From the NCBI GenBank assembly GCA_026874595.1, contig CM049307.1, positions 72,764,643-72,828,642 of the forward strand: DNA of 64,000 bases, in the 5' to 3' direction. The stretch comes from Sipunculus nudus (lineage: Eukaryota > Annelida > Sipuncula > Golfingiida > Sipunculidae). Below the pieces are notes generated by a model. It did not search any database, was not told where the DNA came from, and saw only the letters and a program-made list of their open reading frames with translations. Positions 48,601 to 60,176 of this stretch are shown here, piece by piece. A program made the position numbers and the translations under genes. Within the stretch, counting starts at the first letter, position 1. Each line of letters opens with the position of its first letter.

Positions 48601-51600
48601 AAGAATGTCAGAGGTATTCATTACTAAGCCTTCTTTTAAATAATATATCTGACTATTGATTGACTTGAATGTTTTAATAATTGTATATATAGTTTTGGCA
48701 TTTGGTCACCAGTCTTGAAAATTTATTGTAATGTCCTGAGGTTTTTATTGGTAATTTAAAGAATACAAGGTTGTTCCATTAAATGTTTGGCTTCGTGAAC
48801 TGAGAATTCTCCCATTGCAGCTGTGTCTATTTGAGCCAAGAGTTATGGTCAAGATGGGTTATGTGAACCAAGGAATAATGAACAGGGAATGAAAAAACTT
48901 GAAAAAATTGGTAGCTTAGCTGACTGAAAGGCAACTGAGCTGTAGCAGTGACCCTTTGTCCTGACTTCAAGTCTGACATCCGTATTGAGGGCACAAATTA
49001 TACATAAATACTTTAAATTTGACACAGAGAGCCTGTTGGAAAATCTTTAAATTCTTCAATTAGGTCACCACCTATATTTTTGAAGTAGAAATTCACAAAG
49101 AAATCCCCTCAAATCTGCCTACCAGGTATTTTTAGTTTAGATAAGATGCGCTAATCAGCTGAGTATCATAACCTGCTGGGCATCTGTTGAATATAATTAT
49201 TGGCACCAATATAGCTCAGATGCTTTGAAGTCTATGCACTAAATTGAGAGAGGGAGAACTTCCTTGAAGGGTGAGAAAAATGTGAGGGCATGTGACAAAT
49301 GAATATATCTCTTTTATACAGAATAACAACTCTAATAATGTGTATGCTTTGAATAATTTGATCGTGAAAACATGCTAATGTGAATTTTTAAGTATGCATC
49401 AAAAGCATTGAATAAATATTTTAATCATTGCAGGTGATGCCAAGCTTACTTTGGCTAACGTCCTCCATATTTGTCCCAACAAGGGTGAGTTTGCTCATTG
49501 TTTATACTACCAGCTGCTTATCTTGCAGTCATACTTTATTTATTATTTTTTATGTTAGGCTTTCTTATTAAAGTTTATAAGCATAGGTATCATAAACTCG
49601 CAGTAAACGTAAAGATGGACTTTTTTTTAGCGGAGAGCTGAAGTCCAGACTTCATATTTTCTTATGAAATATGATACCTGCCAACACGTGCATTAATGAA
49701 GAATGTGCATCAGACTTTAAAGATTCTTTGATAATTTGATGCATTGGTTTCAGATGTATATCTGCACTTTCTTTTGATGGCCTGTTTGTACAAGGCTAGG
49801 GAGAACGATGTGGTTGTAACATTGTGTTGTTTTCTGACCCAGCACCCCTGTTTATTGATGCACATTTCTGCCAGCAATACATTGGTAATTACTCAATGTG
49901 GTGTACAGATGGATCAAGGAAGTGATCCCTAATACAGATATTGATGCTGAAATTATACTCGTACCCATTCCATCTGTGGTCTTGATTTCTTGCATTACAG
50001 AATTTGACGTACAACATGTTTTCTTTGTATAAGGAAGCATTGCTCAACATAGCCTGCTTAATTGGTTTATTTGGCTTGAAGCTGCTTCCCATAATGGCAT
50101 GTGTTTTATTTCTTATTGTGCAGGTACGAGTAGACGACTTTTGATGATTGCCTGGTAGTTTCATATCTGCCAACGCTGACAACTATTATTGTATAACATA
50201 TTTTGAGATGTACTACTCTCTTTGAAAAATAAAAAGTCACTTAAATTATTAACTTGAAGTTCCACAAGTTAATGGCTAACTTATTGCAAACTGTTGCATT
50301 GACTCATGCCGTGCTGGCTATACTCTCTTTCAGGAATTGTCGTCTAAGGATTGATATAAATGACACCGAAGAAAATGATCGTTATGGAGGCCTCAGCATG
50401 GTGTCAAGTCAAACCATGTTCTACTGTTGCAACGGCTATGAAGCCAAGTGTATATAAATTTCACATGATAACTATGTAGCCTGTTTGTGCACTAGACTGC
50501 ACAAGACTTTTCACGATGGCTTGCTACATCGTTTGGTAATTGTTTCGCTTACTTTTTGACAGATGTTGAGTATGTGTCTTTGGTGCTGCGTAGAATGCCC
50601 ATCAACATTACCCAAGAGAGGCTCTACGAAACTTTTACGGATGCTGCCTATATTATGCTGAACAAAGAATCACGGTAATCATCACCATCAAGGAAGCACC
50701 TGCTTCCTGTGTCAGAGGTCATCTGCCCAAATTTGGGCATTTGGAGACGTTTCGCAGCCCAAGGTCTACCAGCACTGAAGCTACAGTTGGTCCAGCAAGC
50801 TGCCCACATTTTATGGGATGCATGCTGAGATTACCTGCAAGAGGGCCAGGCCTTTCACAAGACTGGTTAAAGTGGTGGTGCTGGTATTAAAATAGCTTCT
50901 ACCCGGTGTGAACAGCCTGTATCAAAATGCTCACAACTGCCACCCAAAAGGGTGCCAGGCTTCATGTTCTAACTCACAAATGTTTGAGTCTTTGATTTCT
51001 GTGCAATAAAAGTGATTTTCTTTGGCTGGTTCACAACTGTGGTAGTGCATTATCCTTGGCACATCAGACCTACAGGTCTGTGTGTCATTATATACAGTCA
51101 CCTGGATCAAGCTTCATTACTTGGCCACCTGGCAGTAACTCGAATTTTAACTATGCTGCAGATTTTATTCATAGGTGGAAATAGAATGGTTACAGATATG
51201 ATCCCTTGTTCTTGAGGGTTATTGTGAAAATAAAAGTGCTGCATGTGAAAACTTATGGAAGAATTGTTCTTGATGGCGGCAAATAAAACAAAAATATGCA
51301 GCATCTCTGATAGGGTTACAAATACTGAAGATGAGTTTGGAGATTAAATGATGGCATTTTGTTGGTACATAACACGCAACTAAAGAAAACATTACCTAGA
51401 TAAGAAACCATGAATGTTTTTACTGTTTTTAAATAAATGACTTCACAATATTTCCATTTTCCTTGGTACCTTGTATATAGAAAAGATGATGAGATTGTAT
51501 CATAAAGATGGTAAAACTCCTGTAGGTTAGATGATCTGCAAATGATCACCTTTCCTAGCACCCACCCCCCCCCCCCCCCCCCCATCATTTTCAGTGGAAA

Positions 51601-54600
51601 TATGGTGAAGTTGAAGCCCCGGTGTATCTGTGATATTAACATATGTTATGGGCTGTGCAGGTACGCGCTGGTGATGTACCCAACTGAGGAGGAGGCAGCT
51701 GCAGCCTATGAGAAGCACAAGGATCTTACAATGAATGACCACCAGGTCAACGTCATTCATTATGGCAAAAAGAAGCGTGACCAACAGGCACAGCGCAAGA
51801 AAGGTATTGATGCCTTCAATATGTCACTTCACCTGCCATTCTCCATTATTAAATGCTTCTTTATTGATTAGTAATTTCGAAAGTTTATTTAAGAATGGAA
51901 ATAAGTATAGTGGTATCAATTTAACCTTCTTGTACTTAAATTTTAGCTGCTTTAGCAGCAGTTATTATCTTATATTGGTAAATTAGAAATGCGTCAAATA
52001 TGGTATTTCAAATTACCTTCAAACATTTATCATTCACTATCCTTAATATGAAAATAAGATGGTTCACTACACTTATTACTGAAATTTTATGAATACTTAC
52101 TATTGACTAAATATATATTTATTTTGGTGTTCGTGTCCTTACTGTTGTCATTAATCATGTCTGTTTCAGACTTGGAATGTTTACTGGCCGATTCCAAGAA
52201 AAAGGCAGTACAGAGCCTGCTTGCTAAGTACAAAGAACAGAACAAAGAGAAGGAGACCGCAGAGTTGAAACAGGTGACCAAGTGCTTTCAGATTTGTATT
52301 GATATTGGTTTGTCATGAAAGGGACAGCTGGTAGGTCTTATTATTTGACAAGCGTTGTACCCTTGTGAATAGAGATGAAATATTGTGAGCTTAAATGCTA
52401 TATCATCTCTTGGTGGGGATATTGGGTAACATTATTCCTTTCAGTTCTAAACATATTTTGTATGTGGCAGATTATAGTTGGTGTGGTAATGCATTACTGT
52501 TGTTTTTCTTGACTATTGTACTCCAGAATACAATTTGGCAAGAAGGGGTGCATGAATAGTGAACAAGCACACAGCATCCATTTACTAAAATTATGTTCAT
52601 TGTGGGTGCAGCCTAATGAGAGATGTTTTCTGGTCTGTTTACAGAAAATCAGTGTGTTAGAGAAAATGTTGGATCAGGACAAGAAGGCAAGAGAGAAGCT
52701 TGACAACAAGAGAAAGCAGCCCCGTCGCCCAATGAGAGGAGGCATGTCACCCAGGGGCAGACCAGTATGTTATAAAAGGCTTTCTTTCATTGTCTGGCTT
52801 TATACCCACTGTTACATCACATAAACCCATTATTTTTATAAAGTGTATTAAATATATAATAGATTTGAATTATGAGACTGCTTATATTTCAGTAATATGG
52901 GATGAAATGTCAAGAAGAAAACAAACATATATAGATGAGTGATAACTTGTATATCAAGCCTTATACCCCTTTCACATGGGAAATCAGTTGAAAGCGTTTA
53001 CACAGGAATCTAAAGTGTTTTAAAACCCTTTGGCCAAAGGTCTTTGGATAAAGCTCAGGATGTGGTTTTTAGATTATTTTGAATGGGAATAGTTTTATTT
53101 GCTTTGCTAAAGTGTTCTGTGAACAAATTGAACCCAGTTTTCAAGCAGCAACTCGACCACAGCAAACGTGGGAACGCTTGTGTCCGCATGTTGGTACACA
53201 ACACGCATAATGGTGCTAGATGCCCATGTGAATGCACTAAATCAGTTTGAAATGTTTTCATGTTTGAAAGTGGTATTAAATTCAGAACTTATTTTTAAGG
53301 TTAGTGGTGTACTTAACATGTATCATATTGTTTATCAGGATATGCGGGGCAGCATGGGCATGGATAGCCAGAAGAAACGACCTAGGCCTTTCAGTGAAAG
53401 CCATAGTGGAGGAATGGGTGGTCCCAAACCAAAGCAGGGCCGCTTCAGTCAAGGTGGTGGAGGCGGAGGTTACCGTCAGCAGATGGGACAGGGTGTCAGG
53501 TCTGGAAATGCCAGGAGTCCTGGCCGGTACGGTGGTGGAAACTGGGACGACAGACAAGACATGCCACAGTGGATGAGAGGTGGTCAAAGTAGCATGGGCG
53601 GGTAAGTTAAATACCTACAAAACATCATCCTGTCAAAAACCTATGTGCCTATCTGAAGTTTCTTGTGTTGTGAAAAAATCTTTGGTGTTCAAAGGCACAA
53701 AATAAATTTTGATCAAAATTTGATTAACAGTGGTGCAGAAAAAATTCTAAAATGTAAATTTTCTCATTCTAATGGTTTAAAATATTTTTATTTTGTTTTA
53801 AAGCTGGCTTTGTCAGAAGTCCTTTTTCATGGAATTTTGCATTTACCTTATCCTTCACACATAATTCCAGACATCAGCTTCCCACAATTTTCAGGAAATT
53901 TTTCTTGGATCCTCTTGCATGCCTGCTTATTGCTTTTATTATGTTTCAGATATGGAGGTGGCATGGGAGGTGGCATGAGTCAGAGTCACATGAGTCAGGG
54001 AGGCATGATGGGATACGGAGGAAGTGGTGGAATGATGGGCCATGGAGGCTCCGGTGGTTACATGGGAGGAGGTGGTGGTCATCATCAGATGGGGTCATCA
54101 CACATGGGTCAGAGAGGTCAAAGAGGAAACAACCCACAACAGACAGCTAATGCACTCAATCTGATCGTAGGCTTGAGCCAGGCATTGAGGTAATGAATAA
54201 AAGTTTACCAATCGATCCTGAGATCTAGGACACTAAGGATTGCCATTGTTTAACACCTCTTTTACAAAACATACTACCTCATCAACAGCAATCTTATTGC
54301 AGACATTCAAGTGGTGTCATCAGGATTAATAGATTATCATTGAGAAAAAAAAAGTTAATAAAATTTCCAAGCCCTTAATGACAAGAGAACAGTGATTCTT
54401 TTTTCCTCTGATTGGATAATAAATGTCCTGAAATGAAACTGACAAAGGATAACCCTGTATGTGTGAGGTGCTGGCGCATAAGTATTTAAACTTTAATACT
54501 CTGTGAAAATAGGTACTCTACATCATTGTGTTGATAAAATGCATGGGCAGTTTAATAAAAAAATATTAGGAACCTGTTTGACTGTTGCCTTTGTATAGGC

Positions 54601-57600
54601 CTTTGGCCTTCAGGCAGCTGATATGCTGCCCTCAGCCCTTTACGAAGGCAATACAGAATAACCCTATAAATATGCTTAAGGACCGAAGGCACCCCAAAAC
54701 AAGTTTTTAGCTCAGCTGACTTTCAGTCATGTTGGGCTATAGCGATGGGTCTTTGTCCAGCGTCCTTCCGTCTATCCGGCCGGCCGGCTGGCCGGACGGC
54801 CGTTAGCAGGGCACAAATCGTAACCATAGGGGCTAGGGCCATGAACCCTATGCAGTCTTAGAGGTTCTAAAAAGATCTCCTTGCAAACCTGAAATTAGGT
54901 CACTGCGACCTATATTCTCGAAGTTATGGGGTGTGTTTGCAACCCCCAGAAATAATTCTTTTAGCCAAAATTTTCATCCCAAACCTTCCATCTTTCACAT
55001 ACAGCTCACCTACCAACAGGGGAAGAACCATAATTATTTTGAGGTCACAAGGTCAAAGGTCAAGGTCACAGAACCAACTTCTTTGAAAAGCCTCAGGATG
55101 CATTTTAAGCCAAACCTTTCATCCCAATTCTTTGATCCTTCACATATAGCTCACCTACTAAGTGGGAGAAGAATCCTATAGATGTTGAGGTCACAAGGTC
55201 AAAGGTCAGGGTCACAGGATCCACTTCTTTGAAAAGGTTGTGGGCACATTTCAAGCTAGACCTTTCATTCCAAACCTTTCAGCACTGATATCGCTTCTCT
55301 GCCAACAGGGGAAAAGACCTGTTGATTTTGAGGTCAAAGGTCAAGTTCACAGCACCCTCTTCTTGCATGGAGTCCGCAAACTTTTCAATCTATACTTTCC
55401 ATCTGTCATACATGGCTTACCTACTAATAGGAGAAGAAGCCTATTGATGTTGAGTTCAAAAGGTCAAAGTCACAATATTGTTCTAAATGCTTGTGAACAT
55501 ATTTCAAGTGAAACTGTTCAACCCAAACCTTCAGTCTTTCACATATGCCACATCTGTGCATCACTGAATTTGATTCAAACTTCATATTTATGGGTCTTTT
55601 TGCATGAAGAAATAACTAATTGATTTTGAGGTCAGCTGGTCAGGAGGTTAAAGGTTGCAGGTTAAGTTGTTCACTCATTGGTTGCCAAGTAATTACACCC
55701 GGCCAGATGTAAGTGGTTAGTAGTTACCCATCATTGAGAAAGAACCCATATGTGGGCAAAAGGCCAAGGTCATTGGTCAGGGATGTTCACAATAACTTAT
55801 TTTGTAGACCATCTCTATTTTTCTTGTTTTCTTGTATATATAACCATATGGCACTCACAACTGGTACATCTCACTATGTGCCCATAATTGTCAGTGACAC
55901 TTGTGATATATGACTCCCTTTTGTATCAGCTCATGGAGTGATAAGGATAAATCATTAGTGCATAACAAAAACACTGTTGCCGGAATGCTTTGGCCAGGCA
56001 TTAAGATTATGAGAGTTAAGTGTTAAGTTTAGCTACTGATTTATGATGGGAACATTTTGCAGTTTATATCATGGAATCATAGCAATAAACTTAGTTTTCT
56101 AGATGTCTGAATATTATTATAGAAATCATCAGATATACCAGCAAGTGTTTGTTCTGATGATATGTGGGTCTGTACCTGGATTTAGGATGGCTTTATTTGA
56201 TTACAAGACTCTTAGTGATGCTTTCTGCATTCCTTTTCTTTTAGGTTTTGCAGTTTACCTACCGTGCTGACCCCATTGAATAGCAAGCTGATAATTGAAA
56301 CAAATTGGACTTGCACTTTTTACATTTGCATGTTCATAAATCTGATATGAGAGCTCTCCAACCTGATCATGCCTTTTGAATTGTTTTGGACATTCATAAC
56401 TGTTACATTCTTTGAAGCAATTGCTACAAGTTTAGTGTCTTATTGGAGGATGTGTGACTTGTCAGAAACCCATTATGTCTGCCAGGTAGCCATTTTAGAA
56501 ATCCTTTTGCCAGGACAGTTTCTGTGATTTTTTCATGATGTTTGGTCCCTTTTAGAGGATGTTTGTTGTTCAATTTCCGACCTGTCAGAAATCCAATATG
56601 GCCACCAGGACGCCATCTTTAAATTCCTTTAGAACATATTATCTCAAGAACTATTAAAGTGAATGCAGTGGGATGTATATTAATGTAATCTTGCATTGGG
56701 TCAAAGATTTCTTAATAAATATGACTATCATTTATGAAAGCTCAGTACAGCTGGCTTGTATTGAATAAAAATTAATATGGAAGCACCCGTTTCACAATAA
56801 TTCTTGCATGGATTTCCTTGATCTTTTGCTATATTTTGATCTTATATGTGGCCTGTGTGGTATTCCTTTTGAGACTGACAGGTATCGAGCAACCTGTGGG
56901 ATTAGTTCCTGATAGCTCAACAACCATACATTTTGCCTCAGACCATCATTCACTATGTTTTAACCAGACATATATGATAAGAATTTATGGCAATGTAGAA
57001 AGTTTAAACAAAATTGGCATATAGGTTCAGCAACAATTTTACTAGAAGTTGTGAATTGCAGCCCATGATGTCACAGGTCATGCTTGGCAGCTGAGCGTCA
57101 TGACCCATGGGTCACTTGTTCATTAGTCTCATTGTTCATGTGTTTTGTATTATTTGCAGTAACAACATGGGTCCAGGTGGTCGTGGAGGACGAGGCGGTG
57201 GGTACCGTGGAGGGCGAAGCAGCGGCGGAGGTGGAGGCATGAAGGGACAGAACAAAAACCAGCAGCGCAGGCGCAGTGGCAACCAGGGCAGATACTGTAA
57301 GTGCAATTTCACTTCATTTTACTTGAGAACAAACGGAAGTACATGTTAATTTTAGTTAATTTTTATTACTGTTAAAACAAAACCTGTTATATAGTGTGGG
57401 TTTGTCAGATCTTCTCCATGTTATTTATGGGGGTCATTGATGTCCATGGCTGAATGATGGTACTGTTTTGAATGAGGATGATATGAAAGTTATACAAATG
57501 ATATTTGTTAAGTCCCCTAGATTTATTTTCTCATTCAGAGAAACCTTGAGGTTCTAGGTTCTACAGAGATTTTTCTCTTATGGCACAGGCAGGGAGGGAT

Positions 57601-60176
57601 AAGTGGGAGCCACCTGTGTGGTCTGAAACACCTGCTCCTTATGGCACTGGCAGGGAGGGATAAGTGGGAGCCACCTGTGTGGTCTGAAACACCTGCTCCT
57701 TATGGCACTGGCAGGGAGGGATAAGTGGGAGCCACCTGTGTGGTCTGAAACACCTGCTCCTTATGGCACAGGGAGGGATAAGTGGGAGCCACCTGTGTGG
57801 TCTGAAACACCTGCTCCTTATGGCACTGGCAGGGAGGGATAAGTGGGAGCCACCTGTGTGGTCTGAAACACCTGCTCCTTATGGCACTGGCAGGGAGGGA
57901 TAAGTGGGAGCCACCTGTGTGGTCTGAAACACCTGCTCCTTATGGCACAGGCAGGCAGGGATAAGTGGGAACCACCTGTGTGGTCTGAAACACCTGCTCC
58001 TTATGGCACTGGCAGGCAGGGATAAGTGGGAACCACCTGTGTGGTCTGAAACACCTGCTCCTTATGGCACTGGCAGGGAGGGATAAGTGGGAGCCACCTG
58101 TGTGGTCTGAAACACCTGCTCCTTATGGCACAGGGAGGGATAAGTGGGAGCCACCTGTGTGGTCTGAAACACCTGCTCCTTATGGCACTGGCAGGGAGGG
58201 ATAAGTGGGAGCCACCTGTGTGGTCTGAAACACCTGCTCCTTATGGCACTGGCAGGGAGGGATAAGTGGGAACCACCTGTGTGGTCTGAAACACCTGCTC
58301 CTTATGGCACTGGCAGGCAGGGATAAGTGGGAACCACCTGTGTGGTCTGAAACACCTGCTCCTTATGGCACTGGCAGGGAGGGATAAGTGGGAGCCACCT
58401 GTGTGGTCTGAAACACCTGCTCCTTATGGCACAGGGAGGGATAAGTGGGAACCACCTGTGTGGTCTGAAACACCTGCTCCTTATGGCACAGGCAGGCAGG
58501 GATAAGTGGGAGCCACCTGTGTGGTCTGAAACACCTGCTCCTTATGGCACAGGCAGGCAGGGATAAGTGGGAGCCACCTGTGTGGTCTGAAACACCTGCT
58601 CCTTATGGCACAGGGAGGGATAAGTGGGAGCCACCTGTGTGGTCTGAAACACCTGCTCCTTATGGCACAGGCAGGGAGGGATAAGTGGGAGCCACCTGTG
58701 TGGTCTGAAACACCTGCTCCTTATGGCACAGGGAGGGATAAGTGGGAGCCACCTGTGTGGTCTGAAACACCTGCTCCTTATGGCACAGGCAGGCAGGGAT
58801 AAGTGGGAGCCACCTGTGTGGTCTGAAACACCTGCTCCTTATGGCACAGGGAGGGATAAGTGGGAGCCACCTGTGTGGTCTGAAACACCTGCTCCTTATG
58901 GCACAGGCAGGCAGGGATAAGTGGGAGCCACCTGTGTGGTCTGAAACACCTGCTCCTTATGGCACAGGGAGGGATAAGTGGGAGCCACCTGTGTGGTCTG
59001 AAACACCTGCTCCTTATGGCACAGGCAGGGAGGGATAAGTGGGAACCACCTGTGTGGTCTGAAACACCTGCTCCTTATGGCACAGGGAGGGATAAGTGGG
59101 AACCACCTGTGTGGTCTGAAACACCTGCTCCTTATGGCACAGGCAGGGAGGGATAAGTGGGAACCACCTGTGTGGTCTGAAACACCTGCTCCTTATGGCA
59201 CAGGGAGGGATAAGTGGGAGCCACCTGTGTGGTCTGAAACACCTGCTCCTTATGGCACAGGCAGGGAGGGATAAGTGGGAACCACCTGTGTGGTCTGAAA
59301 CACCTGCTCCTTATGGCACTGGCAGGCAGGGATAAGTGGGAACCACCTGTGTGGTCTGAAACACCTGCTCCTTATGGCACAGGCAGGGAGGGATAAGTGG
59401 GAGCCACCTGTGTGGTCTGAAACACCTGCTCCTTATGGCACTGGCAGGCAGGGATAAGTGGGAACCACCTGTGTGGTCTGAAACACCTGCTCCTTATGGC
59501 ACAGGCAGGCAGGGATAAGTGGGAACCACCTGTGTGGTCTGAAACACCTGCTCCTTATGGCACAGGCAGGGAGGGATAAGTGGGAGCCACCTGTGTGGTC
59601 TGAAACACCTGCTCCTTATGGCACAGGCAGGCAGGGATAAGTGGGAACCACCTGTGTGGTCTGAAACACCTGCTCCTTATGGCACAGGCAGGCAGGGATA
59701 AGTGGGAACCACCTGTGTGGTCTGAAACACCTGCTCCTTATGGCACAGGCAGGGAGGGATAAGTGGGAGCCACCTGTGTGGTCTGAAACACCTGCTCCTT
59801 ATGGCACAGGCAGGCAGGGATAAGTGGGAGCCACCTGTGTGGTCTGAAACACCTGCTCCTTATGGCACAGGCAGGGAGGGATAAGTGGGAACCACCTGTG
59901 TGGTCTGAAACACCTGCTCCTTATGGCACTGGCAGGGAGGGATAAGTGGGAACCACCTGTGTGGTCTGAAACACCTGCTCCTTATTCCCTCTTAATTTTG
60001 AATGTAACAAAGCTTTAACATTATTAAGAATCCAATTCATGGAAATCTAGAATAAATGTAGTTTGATAGTTTGATTCTATTATAAGCAGACCTTGATGCA
60101 AGAAAGTTTACTGTATAATGTATTAACAGTGGCAAACTGACTTGAAAGGCTGATTTTTCTGTTTTCAGGGAATTGA
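38792..60176 (+). CDS. SAP-domain, coiled-coil, RRM-like, Gly/Arg-rich protein (761 aa model)
   Basis: Model from splice sites, phases continuous. Coding exons: 38792-38924, 39822-39911, 45017-45144, 45796-46047, 46604-46712, 47003-47071, 47631-47696, 47997-48144, 48501-48613, 49434-49484, 50563-50674, 51661-51803, 52170-52273, 52645-52764, 53339-53601, 53950-54189, 57160-57296, 60169-60176. Domains: SAP (about residues 8-40, with L15, L19, G23, K30 and L33), Glu-rich segment (45-117), charged coiled coil (132-200), Lys/Glu linker (202-260), unassigned conserved-looking block (283-386), RRM-like fold (about 388-460), basic coiled coil (472-530), Gly/Arg/Met-rich tail (547-759). SAP domains bind scaffold DNA and RGG tails bind RNA, so a nuclear RNA/chromatin role is inferred. 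It is SAFB- or hnRNP-like in layout but not clearly either. The exon 7 donor (AAAC-GTACTA) is the weakest junction. The ATG follows TTACA. Confidence 0.82.
40615..42591. mobile_element. 1977-bp DNA transposon with CAGGGTTCGTA ends (hAT-like?)
   Basis: The ends CAGGGTTCGTA (40615) and TACGAACCCTG (ending 42591) are inverted repeats flanked by the 5-bp direct repeat AATGT (40610-40614 and 42592-42596). Just inside both ends CCTTGAAAAGTGCTTGAA occurs in the same orientation, a direct subterminal repeat. The interior is richer in CpG than its surroundings. The 88-codon minus frame at 41923-41657 has no motif I recognise. CAGGG ends suggest hAT, but most hATs make 8-bp duplications; superfamily open. 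Confidence 0.75.
42627..42672. repeat. (TA)n microsatellite
   Basis: A TA run directly abutting the pogo-like element; TA is the target of that family, so the run probably served as its insertion site. Confidence 0.95.
42674..43894 (-). mobile_element. 1221-bp pogo/Tigger-like element with transposase remnant
   Basis: The ends CAGTGGAACCCCACAATTAC and the inverse ATGGTTCCACTG are flanked by TA on both sides (42672-42673 and 43895-43896). CAGTGGAACC-type ends and a TA duplication are typical of pogo/Tigger. Subterminal GGTCGTAATT and GGGGTGGTCG words repeat at both ends. Only the first part of a transposase remains (see 42979-43170). Confidence 0.85.
42979..43170 (-). pseudogene. Pogo transposase N-terminal (CENP-B-type HTH) remnant
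   Basis: A 63-codon open frame starting MPLKELSLKDKAALIKAAT, then LAWGKLKCTQYILNRK. It matches the first helix-turn-helix of pogo/CENP-B-family DNA-binding domains (LSLKDK...VIK, then V/WGK...I-L-N/KNR). The second HTH and the DDE catalytic domain are absent, so it cannot be an active transposase. The open HTH could still bind the element ends if expressed; no evidence that it is. Confidence 0.7.
45796..46047 (+). CDS. Coding exon with charged coiled coil
   Basis: 84 codons, phase 0 at both ends, between TTTTGCAG and GTATGT. It begins DMVVIDEFDALEDEIQLEME and continues as repeats of KKKEEEQKKKAEEE and KAKEEEKAKEE type. The composition predicts a long single helix or coiled coil. Phase-0 boundaries mean it can be skipped without a frameshift. 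Confidence 0.85.
46366..46530 (+). repeat. tRNA-derived SINE fragment
   Basis: A tRNA-like head (GGGCATAGACAGTCAGTGGG...) has box B GGTTTGATTCC at 46421-46431. It is followed by GTGACTTGTCCAAGG and a TTTTCTCCAGGTTCACCATC-like segment similar to the central part of molluscan SINEs. It lies in intron 5 in the gene's orientation. No poly-A tail or target duplication is evident. Confidence 0.5.
48909..49010 (+). repeat. Decayed terminal fragment of the inverted-duplication family
   Basis: GTAGCTTAGCTGACTGAAAG, CTGTAGCAGTGACCCTTTGTCC and GAGGGCACAAATT resemble the arm terminus near 54709-54825 (AGCTCAGCTGACTTTCAG, GGGTCTTTGTCC, AGGGCACAAATC). This shows the terminal block exists at a third site in the window, in intron 10. 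Confidence 0.5.
50563..51803 (+). CDS. Two coding exons forming the RRM-like fold
   Basis: Exons 50563-50674 and 51661-51803. The order of elements fits beta-alpha-beta-beta-alpha-beta: YVSLVLRRMP (RNP2 position), TQERLYETF, AAYIMLN, RYALVMYPT (RNP1 position, with aromatic residues), EEEAAAAYEKH and HQVNVIHYG. RNP1 is degenerate compared with the K-G-[FY]-[GA]-[FY]-V-x-[FY] consensus, so RNA binding by this fold is uncertain. A basic KKKRDQQAQRKK follows. Confidence 0.75.
53339..57296 (+). CDS. Three coding exons of the Gly/Arg/Met-rich tail
   Basis: Exons 53339-53601, 53950-54189 and 57160-57296. They encode GGGGGGYRQQMGQG, repeated GGMMG/GSGG motifs, and a final RGG block (GGRGGRGGGYRGGR) before a basic QQRRRSGNQGRY. 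Such tails bind RNA and promote phase separation in hnRNP/FUS-like proteins. The final two residues and stop come from exon 60169. Confidence 0.82.
54191..54201 (+). terminator. Possible alternative stop and polyA signal after exon 17
   Basis: If the exon 17 donor is not used, the reading frame ends at once (AGG then TAA at 54191-54193) and AATAAA follows at 54196-54201. This would give a 714-residue form without the RGG block. No GU-rich downstream element was confirmed. Confidence 0.35.
54704..57120 (+). repeat. 2.4 kb inverted duplication, arm 2 (intron 17)
   Basis: Reverse complement of 19334-21765. It starts TTTTTAGCTCAGCTGACTTT and a GC-rich CCGGCCGGCCGGCTGG stretch, continues through monomers with AAGGTCAAAGGTCAAGGTCA words (near 55046 and 55196), then lower-copy sequence, and ends with the TGACCCATGGGTCA palindrome (57101-57114). 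The end lies 39 bp before exon 18, so the element fills nearly the whole intron. Confidence 0.85.
57582..59985 (+). repeat. 2.4 kb minisatellite, 61/57-bp units (intron 18)
   Basis: About 40 near-identical units, each with AGGGATAAGTGGGAGCCACC, TGTGTGGTCTGAAACACC and TGCTCCTTATGGCAC. Units are 61 bp, or 57 bp where GGCA is missing (GCACAGGGAGGG). From about 58605 to 59274 they alternate 61/57, a 118-bp higher-order repeat. The overlapping 65-codon open frames every 118 bp are artefacts of this period. Collapse or expansion in assembly is possible. Confidence 0.97.

Noticed and set aside
50334-50457. Extra exon after a good CTCTTTCAG acceptor
   Set aside because: Joined to exon 11 in its phase it gives only a few residues before TAA; the exon at 50563 keeps the long frame.
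58605-59274. Five identical 65-codon open frames
   Set aside because: They recur every 118 bp because of the minisatellite; the period is not a multiple of three and no start or splice context supports translation.
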